A stretch of DNA of 20,031 nt, from NCBI GenBank assembly GCA_905373625.1, contig CAJPTS010000009.1, forward strand, positions 1-20,031. The letters are read 5' to 3'. Source of the DNA: Bacteroidia bacterium (GTDB lineage: Bacteria > Bacteroidota > Bacteroidia > Bacteroidales > CAJPTX01). Under the pieces are notes generated by a model, which saw only the letters and a list, made by a program, of their open reading frames with translations, searched no databases and had not been told where the DNA came from. Below are positions 1 through 8,609 of the stretch, in pieces. Every line of letters begins with the position of its first letter. The stretch's first letter is position 1. The position numbers and the translations under genes are program-made.

Positions 1-617
1 TAGCTACTGTACTCTCCCGTTGTCAGATTTTTGACTTCAACCGCATCCAAGTTGTCGATACAATAAACTTCCTTACAAATATCGCGGAAAAGGAAAATGT
101 ATCGTTCGAGCGCGAAGCCTTAAATCTAATTGCACTCAAAGCCGACGGTGCTATGCGCGATGCTCTCTCCTCTTTTGATCAAGTGGTTAGCTATACCGAC
201 GGAAACGTTACTCGTGAAAAAGTTGTGGAGGGCTTGAATCTCTTAGATATTGATGTGTATTTTCAAGTAACGGATGATATTCTAAAACACGATTATATAC
301 ACGCACTCACGCTATTAAATAAAGTCATCCTACAAGGATTTAATCTTGCGCAGTTCATGTCAGGTTTTACCTTGCACCTGCGCAACATGTTACTTGCAGC
401 AAACGTCTCTGGCTTACAACTCTTGGACATGGGGGCTGAATTGGCAGAGAAGTATAATAAGCGTAGTAAAGAATTCCCCATCTCGCTCCTCATCCAAGCG
501 TTACAGATAGCATCTGATGCTGAGGCTACGCTCCAAAGTTCATCGAATCAGCGTCTCCATACCGAACTACTACTGCTCACCCTATGTGAGCCAAGCGAGG
601 AAAAAAAAAACGTCTGA
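1..617 (+). CDS. dnaX: DNA polymerase III subunit gamma/tau, zero-frame part (5' end outside the window)
   Basis: This is the clamp-loader ATPase that loads the sliding clamp at the replication fork. The first full codon is at position 3, giving 204 visible residues. The fragment opens just after the sensor 1 region with LSRCQIFDF, then shows the lid-domain sensor 2 stretch GAMRDALSSFDQVV (about residues 48-61 of the fragment) and the helical oligomerisation domain III (about 110-200). The ATP-binding Walker motifs must lie upstream, outside the window. The zero frame ends at TGA (615-617), directly followed by an in-frame TAG (618-620), two codons after a run of ten A residues. The product ending here would be a gamma-like short form. 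The rest of the protein continues in the -1 frame. That this is dnaX is clear; whether the frame break is programmed or a sequence error cannot be decided from the sequence alone. Confidence 0.93.
   Translation, partial: ATVLSRCQIFDFNRIQVVDTINFLTNIAEKENVSFEREALNLIALKADGAMRDALSSFDQVVSYTDGNVTREKVVEGLNLLDIDVYFQVTDDILKHDYIHALTLLNKVILQGFNLAQFMSGFTLHLRNMLLAANVSGLQLLDMGAELAEKYNKRSKEFPISLLIQALQIASDAEATLQSSSNQRLHTELLLLTLCEPSEEKKNV
601..611 (+). other. Slippery A-run at the dnaX frame switch
   Basis: Ten consecutive A residues (601-610) are followed by C, giving the heptamer A AAA AAC in the zero frame at 605-611. Runs of A in dnaX are a known site of either -1 ribosomal slippage (as in Escherichia coli) or RNA polymerase slippage (as in Thermus). 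Here the zero frame stops six bases after the run with tandem stop codons, and the -1 frame is open for 186 codons. I find no convincing downstream hairpin and no Shine-Dalgarno-like stimulator upstream, which slightly favours transcriptional slippage. A homopolymer sequencing error is the main alternative. Confidence 0.6.
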
Positions 618-1171
618 TAGATAGGTTCTGGTCATTACGACGCCCCATTTCTTGCACCCCTACAGCCGAAGCCACGAAAAGTGACGAGGTAAAGCAACAG
701 GATGAAGTTAAGAAGTGGAAACCAGCCAGTTTCTCCTTGCAGAACAAGGGTAAAGTAGAAAAGCCTGAAGAGCAAAAGGCTGAGCCGACAACTGAAGTTA
801 AAGAGCTATTAGAACTTAATCAGGAGAATCTTTTGCACGTCTGGACGGACTTGGTGGAGTTCTTCAAGTCTGATACGGGTATTCTGTACGCCATCGGTGT
901 AAAGTATAAACCGTTGTGTAGTGCTGACAATGTCATAGAATTCCGCGTGCGGGAACGAAACGAATGCAATGTTTTACTACAACAACGGGAGTATCTTCTT
1001 AAACACTTCCTCAGTCGTTTCGACGTTAGTGACCTCGAGTTGGAAATAGTGCAGGACGCTAATGCCAACGTAGACCTTCTGCGCGAATATATGAGCGATG
1101 AAGATCTCTACGAGGATATTAGAAAAAGTAACCCCTCCCTCAGAAATTGGCTAGACGAACTAGGTGTGTAG
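602..1171 (+). CDS. dnaX: DNA polymerase III tau-specific C-terminal part, reached by a -1 frameshift
   Basis: This frame is open without a stop from inside the A-run to the TAG at 1169-1171. It encodes 186 residues after the run, beginning RLIDRFWSLRRP. It has no ATG near its beginning, only a TTG at 737 and late internal ATGs, so it does not look like a separately started gene. The first 70 residues are charged and low in complexity, as expected for a linker. A compact domain follows (about 75-186) with LLHVWTDLVEFFKS, a strand-rich middle and a conserved-looking end, NPSLRNWLDELGV. That pattern resembles the C-terminal domain of Bacteroidetes DnaX, which in tau forms contacts the polymerase and helicase. 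Moving from the 1-617 frame to this one takes a -1 ribosomal shift, or one extra A added to the transcript. The alternative is that the true sequence has eleven A residues and one continuous gene. Confidence 0.85.
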   Translation, partial: KKKRLIDRFWSLRRPISCTPTAEATKSDEVKQQDEVKKWKPASFSLQNKGKVEKPEEQKAEPTTEVKELLELNQENLLHVWTDLVEFFKSDTGILYAIGVKYKPLCSADNVIEFRVRERNECNVLLQQREYLLKHFLSRFDVSDLELEIVQDANANVDLLREYMSDEDLYEDIRKSNPSLRNWLDELGV

Positions 1172-1330
1172 CGTGCTATGCTCTGAAAAAGCTACCGTGC
1201 ACGTACGAATACGCGTGAATCTCGTTTCGTCCTGTAGGTTTCTCTTTAGCTTTTGACTTTTCGCCACCCTTATCGCATGTCTGTGTATTTGAGCGATCAT
1301 TGGGGATGGTAAAAATACTACGCTCGAAAT

Positions 1331-1355
1331 AAAACGCTATATTTGTAGCGTTTTT
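1331..1355 (+). terminator. Rho-independent terminator after dnaX
   Basis: A perfect 9-base-pair stem (1331-1339 with 1346-1354) closes a 6-base loop and runs into five T residues. The stem has only three G:C pairs, so it is modest in strength. It lies 160 bases after the dnaX stop and 42 bases before secDF. The rest of the dnaX-secDF gap (1172-1330) shows no gene or RNA that I recognise. The loop and its left edge also spell TATATTTG (1338-1345), which matches the Bacteroidetes -7 promoter consensus, so the same bases could serve secDF transcription. Confidence 0.55.
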
Positions 1356-1396
1356 GGTGTAATTTGTGTGACAGAGAGATTTATTAAAGTGTTACA

Positions 1397-4300
1397 ATGC
1401 AGAATAAAGGAGCAATACGGATACTAGCGATAGCTCTTGCGTTGGTATGTTTGTATCAGTTATCGTTTACATGGTTTAGTTCGCGTGTCGAAAAACGAGC
1501 TCGAGAATATGCGGCGCAAGCTGTGACCAGCATTACCGATGCGGTCGAGCGCGAACGTGCATTTAAACAAAAAGAGAATTATTTCCTTGACTCCGTCTCC
1601 GGAGAAACGGTTTATAACTTCTTCTGGCTGAGAAAGTATACTTACGCAGATTGCAAAGAGCGTGAAATAAACCTAGGGCTAGACCTCAAGGGAGGTATGA
1701 ACGTCATGCTCGAAGTCTCCGTCTACGACGTGCTCAGAGCGCTTTCAAATTATAATGCAGAGCCGAGTTTTGTAGAAGCGCTTAATAGGGCGAAGGCTAT
1801 GGCGCCTAGTGAAGATTTCGTATCGCGTTTCGGGCGCGCCTATTCCGAAGTTGCTCCTAACGGAAAATTGGCTTCCATTTTCAGTACAGTCGAATTGCGA
1901 GACAAGATCCCATTTAATGCTACTAACGAGCAGGTACTCGCCGTGCTTCGGGAAGAAGCAGAAGGTGCTATTGCAAACTCCGAGATCGTCGTACGAAATC
2001 GTATTGACCGATTCGGGGTCGCACAGCCCATCGTGCAGCGTCTCGAAAGATCGGGGCGTATTTTGGTAGAATTACCTGGTGTGAAAGATCCTGAGCGTGT
2101 CCGTAAGCTGTTGCAGGGTACTGCTAGTCTCGAATTCTGGGAAACGTTTGATAATAGCGAGGTCTACGGCGCATTGTTCGCAGTAAATAATCGGATTGCT
2201 GAACTACGGCAGCTAGATAAGACGGAAGAAAGCTCCGTGGCTGCTGAACCCATCCAACCCCACGAACCGACCACTGCACAGCTTAATGAAGCAGCTCCTG
2301 ATACGGTACAAAATACCCAAGCCGCACAGCAGCAAGCTGACGCAGATACGGTACAAAAGAAACAAGATTCGACCAACTCTGATATCCTTTCACAACTCAA
2401 GGAGGGCGAGGGGCAAAATGCTGATAGTGCCGCTACGCAAGCTATGGATCGCGAAGAGTATGCGAGAAAGAATCCGTTATTTGCACTACTAACCCCCTCT
2501 GTTACTAATCAAGGGCAGTTATACAAAGGTCCTGTTGTCGGGCTCGCGCATTATCGCGATACGGCTGCCATTAACAAAATGCTGTACGATCCGCGTGTAC
2601 GCAGTCTCTTACCACGCGATCTCCGACTCCTCTGGACGGTTAAGGCTGCCGAATGGGATAAGACAGAGAGTATCTTCCAGCTAGTAGCTATTAAGGTTGC
2701 TAGCCGAGACGGGCTTCCTAAACTCGACGGAGGGGCGGTAGCGGGAGCACGTTCCGAATTCGGACAAACACGCGGTGAAAGTGAAGTTGTCATGTGGATG
2801 AATCCCGAGGGCGCTAAAGTCTGGGCACGTATGACAGCAGACAACATCGGTAAGAGTATTGCCATCGTATTAGACGATTACGTTTACTCTTTCCCAACGG
2901 TAAATAACGAAATTAAGGGCGGACGTTCTTCTATTACAGGTGGTTTCACCATTAAGGAAGCGAAGGACTTAGTAAACGTATTGCAGTCTGGAAAACTGCC
3001 TGCACCTGCCCATATTATTCAAGAAGAAATTGTAGGTCCTTCGCTTGGTCAAAAGGCAATTGACTCGGGGTTGACCTCCTTCCTAATCAGTCTTTGTGTC
3101 ATCCTAGTCTTTATGGTGCTATACTACAGCCAACGTGCTGGTCTCATTGCCGACTTTGCGCTGTTGTGTAACCTATTCTTCATTATGGGCATCTTAGCAT
3201 CCTTCCAAGCTACGTTAACGTTGCCTGGAATTGCGGGGATTGTCCTAACGCTCGGTATGGCGGTCGATGCTAATGTGCTTATCTTTGAGCGTATTAAAGA
3301 AGAAAGACTTAAAGGAAAAGGACTGACGGCTGCCGTAGATGACGGCTTTAAGAATGCGTTGTCGGCTATTATAGACGGTAATGTTACCACCCTTTTAACG
3401 GGGATTATACTTGGTGTATTTGGGTCGGGGCCTGTTCGTGGTTTTGCTACAACGTTGGTGATCGGTATTCTCACCTCTATGTTCACCGCTATCTTTATTA
3501 CGCGTCTTTTAATTGCAGCTTTCTTGACTCACAAATGGAAACTGACCTTCGCACTGCCTTGGACGAAGAACTTCTTGCAGAATGTAAATATCAACTTCAT
3601 TAAAGGACGCAAGATATCTTATATCATATCGGGTATTTTAATAGTCGTAGTATTCATCTCGTTAGCAGTGCGCGGTTTCGATGCGGGTATAGACTTCGTC
3701 GGCGGACGTACCTACGAGGTACAGTTCAAACAACCTGTTTCAACAGAAGACGTAGCGACGAAGCTCGAACAAGTACTCGCGGAAAGACCACAAGTAAAAG
3801 TCTTTGGCGAATCTAACCAAGTAAAGATTACTACCAAGTACAAGATCCAAGATGATGACGAATCTGTAGATGCTGAGGTAGATTCTTTAATCTATGTTGG
3901 ACTCAAACCCATGCTAGCACAGACAGTAACAAAAGACGAGTTCTTGTCAGATTACAAGTTGAGTAGCACGAAAGTTGGTCCTACCATCGCACTTGATATA
4001 CGTCGAGAGGCTGTTGTGGCTGTAATTCTTGCACTGATAGCCATCTTCCTCTATATCATGATTCGTTTCAAGAATTGGCGTTACAGTGTAGGGGCAGTAC
4101 TTGGATTGGCACATGATACAATACTTGTTATTGGCGTTTATACGTTGCTGTGGGGAATCGTGCCTTTCACTCTTGAAATAGATCAAGCATTCATTGCTGC
4201 TGTCCTCACCATAATTGGTTATTCGATCAACGATACCGTGGTCGTTTTTGACCGAGTGCGTGAATACGTCGGACTCTTCCCCAATCGGAAGCTAGCCGAC

Positions 4301-4552
4301 ACGTTTAACCATGCTATCAACAGTACATTGAGTCGTACCATGGCTACCTCTTTTAGTACGTTGATTGTGTTAATACCTATGGTAATTTTCGGTGGCGACA
4401 GCATCAGAGGTTTCGTGTTCAGTATTACCATCGGGGTTATTGTCGGAACATATTCCTCTGTGTTTATTTCCTCACCGTTGGCTTATGACTTTGGGAAACG
4501 CAGACGTGAGCGCATACAACGTGAAGCTGCACAAAAAGCTGCTAGAAGATAA
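1397..4552 (+). CDS. secDF: Protein translocase subunit SecDF (SecD-SecF fusion)
   Basis: This is an inner-membrane partner of SecYEG that uses the proton-motive force to pull secreted proteins across. At 1051 residues it is the fused form usual in Bacteroidetes. An N-terminal membrane segment (about 7-26) precedes the SecD signature LGLDLKGGMNV (93-103). The periplasmic P1 region follows, interrupted by a Q/A/T/D-rich low-complexity insert (about 282-348). The P1 head continues with GGFTIKEA and QSGKLPAP, then come the SecD membrane helices with GMAVDANVLIFERIKEE (about 620-636). The SecF half starts near residue 745, with FDAGIDFVGGRTYEV (about 760) and IGYSINDTVVVFDRVRE (about 939-955) carrying the conserved Asp and Arg residues of the proton path. 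The ATG at 1397 gives a proper short N-terminus before the first helix. It appears to be a single-gene unit between two terminators. Confidence 0.97.
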   Translation: MQNKGAIRILAIALALVCLYQLSFTWFSSRVEKRAREYAAQAVTSITDAVERERAFKQKENYFLDSVSGETVYNFFWLRKYTYADCKEREINLGLDLKGGMNVMLEVSVYDVLRALSNYNAEPSFVEALNRAKAMAPSEDFVSRFGRAYSEVAPNGKLASIFSTVELRDKIPFNATNEQVLAVLREEAEGAIANSEIVVRNRIDRFGVAQPIVQRLERSGRILVELPGVKDPERVRKLLQGTASLEFWETFDNSEVYGALFAVNNRIAELRQLDKTEESSVAAEPIQPHEPTTAQLNEAAPDTVQNTQAAQQQADADTVQKKQDSTNSDILSQLKEGEGQNADSAATQAMDREEYARKNPLFALLTPSVTNQGQLYKGPVVGLAHYRDTAAINKMLYDPRVRSLLPRDLRLLWTVKAAEWDKTESIFQLVAIKVASRDGLPKLDGGAVAGARSEFGQTRGESEVVMWMNPEGAKVWARMTADNIGKSIAIVLDDYVYSFPTVNNEIKGGRSSITGGFTIKEAKDLVNVLQSGKLPAPAHIIQEEIVGPSLGQKAIDSGLTSFLISLCVILVFMVLYYSQRAGLIADFALLCNLFFIMGILASFQATLTLPGIAGIVLTLGMAVDANVLIFERIKEERLKGKGLTAAVDDGFKNALSAIIDGNVTTLLTGIILGVFGSGPVRGFATTLVIGILTSMFTAIFITRLLIAAFLTHKWKLTFALPWTKNFLQNVNINFIKGRKISYIISGILIVVVFISLAVRGFDAGIDFVGGRTYEVQFKQPVSTEDVATKLEQVLAERPQVKVFGESNQVKITTKYKIQDDDESVDAEVDSLIYVGLKPMLAQTVTKDEFLSDYKLSSTKVGPTIALDIRREAVVAVILALIAIFLYIMIRFKNWRYSVGAVLGLAHDTILVIGVYTLLWGIVPFTLEIDQAFIAAVLTIIGYSINDTVVVFDRVREYVGLFPNRKLADTFNHAINSTLSRTMATSFSTLIVLIPMVIFGGDSIRGFVFSITIGVIVGTYSSVFISSPLAYDFGKRRRERIQREAAQKAARR

Positions 4553-4579
4553 AGATTCATTTCTCTGAAGATTTATTAC

Positions 4580-4617
4580 AAAAGGCGCTTTGAGAGTTTT
4601 CTCAAGGCGCTTTTTTT
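4580..4617 (+). terminator. Strong rho-independent terminator after secDF
   Basis: The stem 4585-4595 pairs with 4600-4610 (11 pairs, one G:T) around a GTTT loop. It is extended outward by the A-rich 4580-4584 pairing with the T-run 4611-4617. A GC-rich stem followed by seven T residues is a textbook intrinsic terminator. It separates secDF from dnaG. Confidence 0.88.
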
Positions 4618-4647
4618 GTACCTTAGGCGCGTGGATTGTTTTTTTCT

Positions 4648-6615
4648 ATGATAGATCGCGAAACCGTTAACTTGGTGCTCAGCCGAGCAGATATACAGGA
4701 CGTAGTTGGCGATTACGTCGCCTTAACGCGTCGTGGCGCTAATCTGATCGGTTTATGCCCTTTCCATAGCGAACGCACACCCTCTTTCTCGGTTAGCCCT
4801 TCGCGGGGGATATATAAGTGCTTTGGGTGCGGGAAAGGGGGGAATGCGCTCAATTTTATAATGGAAATTGAGCATCTGAATTTTGTGGAAGCCGTCAGAT
4901 TTCTTGCCAAAAAAGTCGGCGTAGAAATAGAAGAACGTCCGCAGACGAAAGAAGATATACAAGCTCAAGAGCAGGAAATGCGCCTCCTGCGCTTAACAGA
5001 TTGGGCACAGCAGTTTTTTCAAAAAGAACTCCTCGAAACTGAAAATGGGCGTCTGATAGGGCTCTCTTACTTCACACACCGCGAGGTTAACGAAGATACT
5101 ATCAAGCGCTTTGATTTAGGCTATTGCCCCGACGATGGCGATAAAATGACCGAGGCCGCTCTTGCTGCAGGATATAGTATCGAAGACCTCGTGAAGGTCG
5201 GTATTACGGTGGCTAGAGGGAATTGGCGGACGGATCGGTTCAGAGGGCGTGTCATCTTCCCCATTCACAGCCTCAGTGGACGCCCCATCGCATTCGGTGC
5301 TAGAGCATTGAAAAATGACGACAAAACGGCTAAGTACGTAAACTCGCCTGAGAGTCCTATTTATCACAAAAGCAATCACCTTTTTGCATTGGCCTTTAGC
5401 AGGCGGGGGATTGGGCAAAAAGACAATTGTATACTGGTGGAAGGTTATATGGACGTACTTTCCATGTGGCAGAAAGGAGTGGATAATATCGTTGCCTCCT
5501 CGGGCACTTCGCTTACGACCGAGCAAGTACGCCTCATACGGCGCTTTACTAAAAATGTCACCATACTTTATGACGGCGACAGCGCGGGGATAAAGGCTGC
5601 AGAACGCGGGGCAGGGATATTCCTAGAGGAAGGCATGAATGTGCGTATTGTCTTGCTGCCAGAGGGGCAAGATCCTGACGATTTTGCACGTGCTCATACT
5701 CTCGCTGAAATTGAAGAATACATTGCTACTAAAGCGCAAGATTTCATACGCTTTATTACGGCACAGGCAGTGGGCGCGGCAAACGCTGAGCCTGCCAGTA
5801 TGGTCAAAATTGCAGAATCGGTACTTGCTAAAATTGCTTTAATTCCAGATGCACTCTTGCGTGCTTTCTACATTCGGGAGGCCAGTGCAGAGTTTAAGCT
5901 CGGAGAACAGGTACTCGCTGATGCCGTAAATGAACTGCGCTTAAAGCGAACCTCACAATTACGTAAGGAGGCTGAAAGTGCTATCCGTAGGGAGGAACAA
6001 CAAGAGCAAAAGGAGAAGACGCGCCCTGAAAAGAAAAGACTGTCTGAATATGAGCAGCGGATACTAATCTCGGAAAGAGAATTGATAGAAGTTTTACTCC
6101 GCTATGGCACTGAAAATATCATTGACGAAACGAATGAGGAGACGGGCGAGGTTAGTGGTCTTTCTGTTGCCAACTACTTCTTTAGCGAGTTAGAGCAGGA
6201 TCAGATTGAACTAACTGATGAAAAATATCGCACCATTTACGAGGAGTACCGCGTTCAATATACTGAGAATCCTGAGCGAGACTTGCAGGAGTATTTTATA
6301 AAACACCCCGTCCCTGAGATCTCAGAATTGTGTGTGCAGCTCCTTGTAGATAAGTATACCGAGAGTAAACGTTGGACGGGGGACATCCCCGCAGGATTTG
6401 ATCTCGTTTTGCATAGAACGTACGTGGGGAAGTTGGCAGAACGCGCCATCTTAGTCTATAAGTCTCGCCTGCTGATGTTGCAGCTTACAGACTTGCAGAA
6501 GAGATTACAGGCATCTGATAACGAAGCGGAACAAATAGACCTACTACAACAAATCAACGAGAATAATAACATCAGACAGCAGCTGGCCGAGCTACTCAAA
6601 CGAATTAAGCTCTAG
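4648..6615 (+). CDS. dnaG: DNA primase
   Basis: This enzyme makes the RNA primers for lagging-strand synthesis and is recruited by the DnaB helicase. The product is 655 residues from the ATG at 4648. An upstream TTG at 4636 would only add MFFS, so the ATG, giving MIDRETVNLVLSRADI, is the natural start. The N-terminal zinc-binding domain has ligands C37, H40, C58 and C61 (CPFH and CFGC). The RNA polymerase core follows, and the TOPRIM domain shows VEGYMDVLSMW (about 263-273) and the metal-binding DGDSAG (about 309-314). The C-terminal 200 residues form the poorly conserved helicase-interaction region, with a charged coiled stretch near 430-460. The gene sits just 30 bases after the secDF terminator; I see no clear promoter there. 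It is convergent with ftsE, 20 bases from its stop. Confidence 0.97.
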   Translation: MIDRETVNLVLSRADIQDVVGDYVALTRRGANLIGLCPFHSERTPSFSVSPSRGIYKCFGCGKGGNALNFIMEIEHLNFVEAVRFLAKKVGVEIEERPQTKEDIQAQEQEMRLLRLTDWAQQFFQKELLETENGRLIGLSYFTHREVNEDTIKRFDLGYCPDDGDKMTEAALAAGYSIEDLVKVGITVARGNWRTDRFRGRVIFPIHSLSGRPIAFGARALKNDDKTAKYVNSPESPIYHKSNHLFALAFSRRGIGQKDNCILVEGYMDVLSMWQKGVDNIVASSGTSLTTEQVRLIRRFTKNVTILYDGDSAGIKAAERGAGIFLEEGMNVRIVLLPEGQDPDDFARAHTLAEIEEYIATKAQDFIRFITAQAVGAANAEPASMVKIAESVLAKIALIPDALLRAFYIREASAEFKLGEQVLADAVNELRLKRTSQLRKEAESAIRREEQQEQKEKTRPEKKRLSEYEQRILISERELIEVLLRYGTENIIDETNEETGEVSGLSVANYFFSELEQDQIELTDEKYRTIYEEYRVQYTENPERDLQEYFIKHPVPEISELCVQLLVDKYTESKRWTGDIPAGFDLVLHRTYVGKLAERAILVYKSRLLMLQLTDLQKRLQASDNEAEQIDLLQQINENNNIRQQLAELLKRIKL

Positions 6616-6635
6616 CTGTGTATGGGCGCGCCGTT

Positions 6636-7334
6636 TTAGTCTTCGTGTAGCGCTGAGAGTTCTTGTAGTGTAATCTCTTTCATAGCGCCATCTGCACATC
6701 GGCAGACGCGTGCGGGGATGCGGCGCACGATGCCGTAATTGTGCGTAGCCATTATTACAGCCTTCTTTCTTTCCACGAGTGAGCGCAGTATTTGCATAAT
6801 CCCATCGGAGGTTGAAGGGTCTAAATTGCCTGTCGGCTCATCTGCCAAAATGAGTGGCGGATCATTTAACAAAGCGCGCGCTATCGCTACACGTTGTTGC
6901 TCTCCGCCCGAGATCTGATTAGGCATCTTATACGCTTTGTGCTGCATATCTACGAGCGATAGTACTAATTCGATACGCTCACGGATTGCCGCCTTATTAT
7001 TCCAGCCCGTTGCCCGCAAAACGAAGTACAAATTCCGCTCTATATTCCGATCAGAAAGAAGCTTAAAGTCCTGAAAAACTACGCCTATATTGCGCCGAAG
7101 GTAAGGAATGTCTGAGGGGCGCAGATGCGCTAGGTTATAGCCACAAACTGACCCCTCGCCGTTACGTAGTGGTAGCTGTCCGATTAACGTGGAAATAAAA
7201 CTTGATTTTCCAGAGCCCACTCGCCCCACCAAGTAAAAGAACTCGCCAGGTAAAAGATCAAAATTTACACCCTGTAGGAGCAGATTATCGCCCTGTGCGA
7301 TGTCTACTCCTTGCAGATGTACTATACTTCCCAT
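6636..7334 (-). CDS. ftsE: Cell division ABC transporter ATP-binding protein FtsE
   Basis: FtsE is the ATPase of the FtsEX complex, which couples ATP hydrolysis in the cytoplasm to peptidoglycan hydrolase control. With the ATG at 7334 it is 232 residues, typical for FtsE. Walker A is GRVGSGKS (37-44), the Q-loop is VFQDFKLL (86-93), the signature is ISGGEQQ (141-147), Walker B is LILADE (161-166) with catalytic E166, and the switch histidine is H198. The sequence GEQQRVAIARALLNDPPLIL with DEPTGNLD is the FtsE/LolD/MacB subtype; the short length and VFQDFKLL favour FtsE over LolD. A GTG at 7352 would overlap pgk, so the ATG, one base after the pgk stop, is preferred. It is translated after pgk from the same message. 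No ftsX lies in the window, so the partner must be encoded elsewhere. Confidence 0.88.
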   Translation of the reverse strand: MGSIVHLQGVDIAQGDNLLLQGVNFDLLPGEFFYLVGRVGSGKSSFISTLIGQLPLRNGEGSVCGYNLAHLRPSDIPYLRRNIGVVFQDFKLLSDRNIERNLYFVLRATGWNNKAAIRERIELVLSLVDMQHKAYKMPNQISGGEQQRVAIARALLNDPPLILADEPTGNLDPSTSDGIMQILRSLVERKKAVIMATHNYGIVRRIPARVCRCADGAMKEITLQELSALHED

Positions 7335-7335
7335 A

Positions 7336-8604
7336 TTACTTTCCCTTGTCACGGATAGCGGCTATGCCTGGTAGTTCTTTGCCTTCCAAGTATTCGAGCA
7401 TAGCTCCTCCTCCTGTAGATACGTAGCTAACTTTGCTCTCTAAGCCGCTAGCCTTGAGTGCTGCTACCGAATCGCCTCCACCTACAAGCGTATAAGCGCC
7501 CGAGCGTGTAGCCTCTGCCAGAGCCTTTGCAATGGCAAAGGTCCCTTTAGCAAAAGACGGCATTTCAAATACCCCCATCGGACCGTTCCAAAAGATGGTT
7601 TTACTCTCGTGTATAGCCTGAGAGAAAAGCGCACAGGAGGCTTCTGCAATATCTAACCCCATCCAACCCTCAGGTGTCGAAGTTATCGGGGTGCATTGTG
7701 TTTTGGCGTCGTCTGCAAATTTATCTGCATTTACAGCGTCGATAGGTAATAAGATCTCCACACCCTTTTCTTTAGCTTTGGCGATAAGCTGTTGAGCCGT
7801 CTCTACATGTTCTTCTTCACACAACGAGCTGCCAATTGCTCCGCCCAAGGCTTTTACAAAAGTATAGGCCATGCCTCCACCGATGATGATCTTATTAACC
7901 CGCTCAAGGAGTTGCGAGATCAGAACTATTTTGTCAGATACTTTTGCACCTCCCATAATAGCCGTAAGTGGGCGTGCTGGTTCTTGCATCACGTAGTCCA
8001 GCGCTTTTATCTCTTGTTCCATGAGGCGTCCGAACATTCGGTCGTGGGGAAAGTAGGCTGCAATGTGTGTAGTAGAAGCATTGGCACGGTGAGCTGCTCC
8101 AAAGGCGTCGTTTACAAAGCAGTCGCCACATTTAGCTAATGCTCCTGCAAACGCCACTTGTGCTTCCTTCATGGCACTTTTGCGCGCTTTGTACGCCTCA
8201 TCCGTTTCGCCCTCTTTTTGTTTTACTTTACCCTCGTCTTCGGCGTGAAAGCGTACATTTTCCAACAAAAGAATCTCGCCATCGGCTAATTGGCGCGATG
8301 CAATCTCCGCGTCACTTCCTATGCAATCGTCACAAAAACTGATGTGCTTACCCACGAGTGCTTCCACGGCGTGTAATATGCGTCGTAGTGACAGCTCTTC
8401 TACTCGCTTGCCTCCTGGACGCCCCATGTGTGATAGAAGGACGAGACGTCCGCCTTTACTTACAATTTCGTGTATGGTGGGGAGTGCGCGCCGTATGCGG
8501 CTGTCGTCACTAATGAGACCTGTATGTTTGTCAAAGGGCACGTTGAAATCTACGCGTAGCAGTACGCGTTTACCCGCAAAGTTGTAATCTTCTATTCGTA
8601 ACAT
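7336..8604 (-). CDS. pgk: Phosphoglycerate kinase
   Basis: This cytoplasmic glycolytic enzyme transfers phosphate from 1,3-bisphosphoglycerate to ADP. The 422-residue product shows the N-domain signature RVDFNVP (17-23), SHMGRP (58-63), NDAFGAAHR, the C-domain glycine-rich GGGMAYTF, and the nucleotide-binding GGGDSVAA (375-382). The ATG at 8604 gives MLRIEDYNFAGKRVLLR, the usual N-terminus. A TTG at 8619 is open in frame but adds nothing typical and lies inside a palindrome. It is the first gene of a pgk-ftsE pair with one base between stop and start. A good -7 promoter element and a palindrome lie just upstream. Confidence 0.98.
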   Translation of the reverse strand: MLRIEDYNFAGKRVLLRVDFNVPFDKHTGLISDDSRIRRALPTIHEIVSKGGRLVLLSHMGRPGGKRVEELSLRRILHAVEALVGKHISFCDDCIGSDAEIASRQLADGEILLLENVRFHAEDEGKVKQKEGETDEAYKARKSAMKEAQVAFAGALAKCGDCFVNDAFGAAHRANASTTHIAAYFPHDRMFGRLMEQEIKALDYVMQEPARPLTAIMGGAKVSDKIVLISQLLERVNKIIIGGGMAYTFVKALGGAIGSSLCEEEHVETAQQLIAKAKEKGVEILLPIDAVNADKFADDAKTQCTPITSTPEGWMGLDIAEASCALFSQAIHESKTIFWNGPMGVFEMPSFAKGTFAIAKALAEATRSGAYTLVGGGDSVAALKASGLESKVSYVSTGGGAMLEYLEGKELPGIAAIRDKGK

Positions 8605-8609
8605 CTTGC

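Noticed and set aside
737..1171. A separate small gene starting at TTG 737
   Set aside because: The same frame is open back into the A-run at 601, the start is a weak TTG, and the sequence is the expected C-terminal domain of DnaX.
4636..4647. TTG start for dnaG at 4636
   Set aside because: It would add only MFFS before the family's usual N-terminus; the ATG at 4648 is standard.
6626..6633. Palindrome GGCGCGCC between dnaG and ftsE as a bidirectional terminator
   Set aside because: It has no loop and no adequate flanking T-run or A-run; an 8-base self-complementary site is expected by chance in GC-rich DNA.
6636..7334. LolD or another ABC exporter ATPase instead of FtsE
   Set aside because: The length of 232 residues and the Q-loop region VFQDFKLLSDRNIERNL fit FtsE better; without ftsX in the window the doubt is not fully removed.
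7335..7352. GTG start for ftsE at 7352, overlapping pgk
   Set aside because: The six extra residues are not typical of FtsE, and the ATG at 7334 lies one base after the pgk stop.
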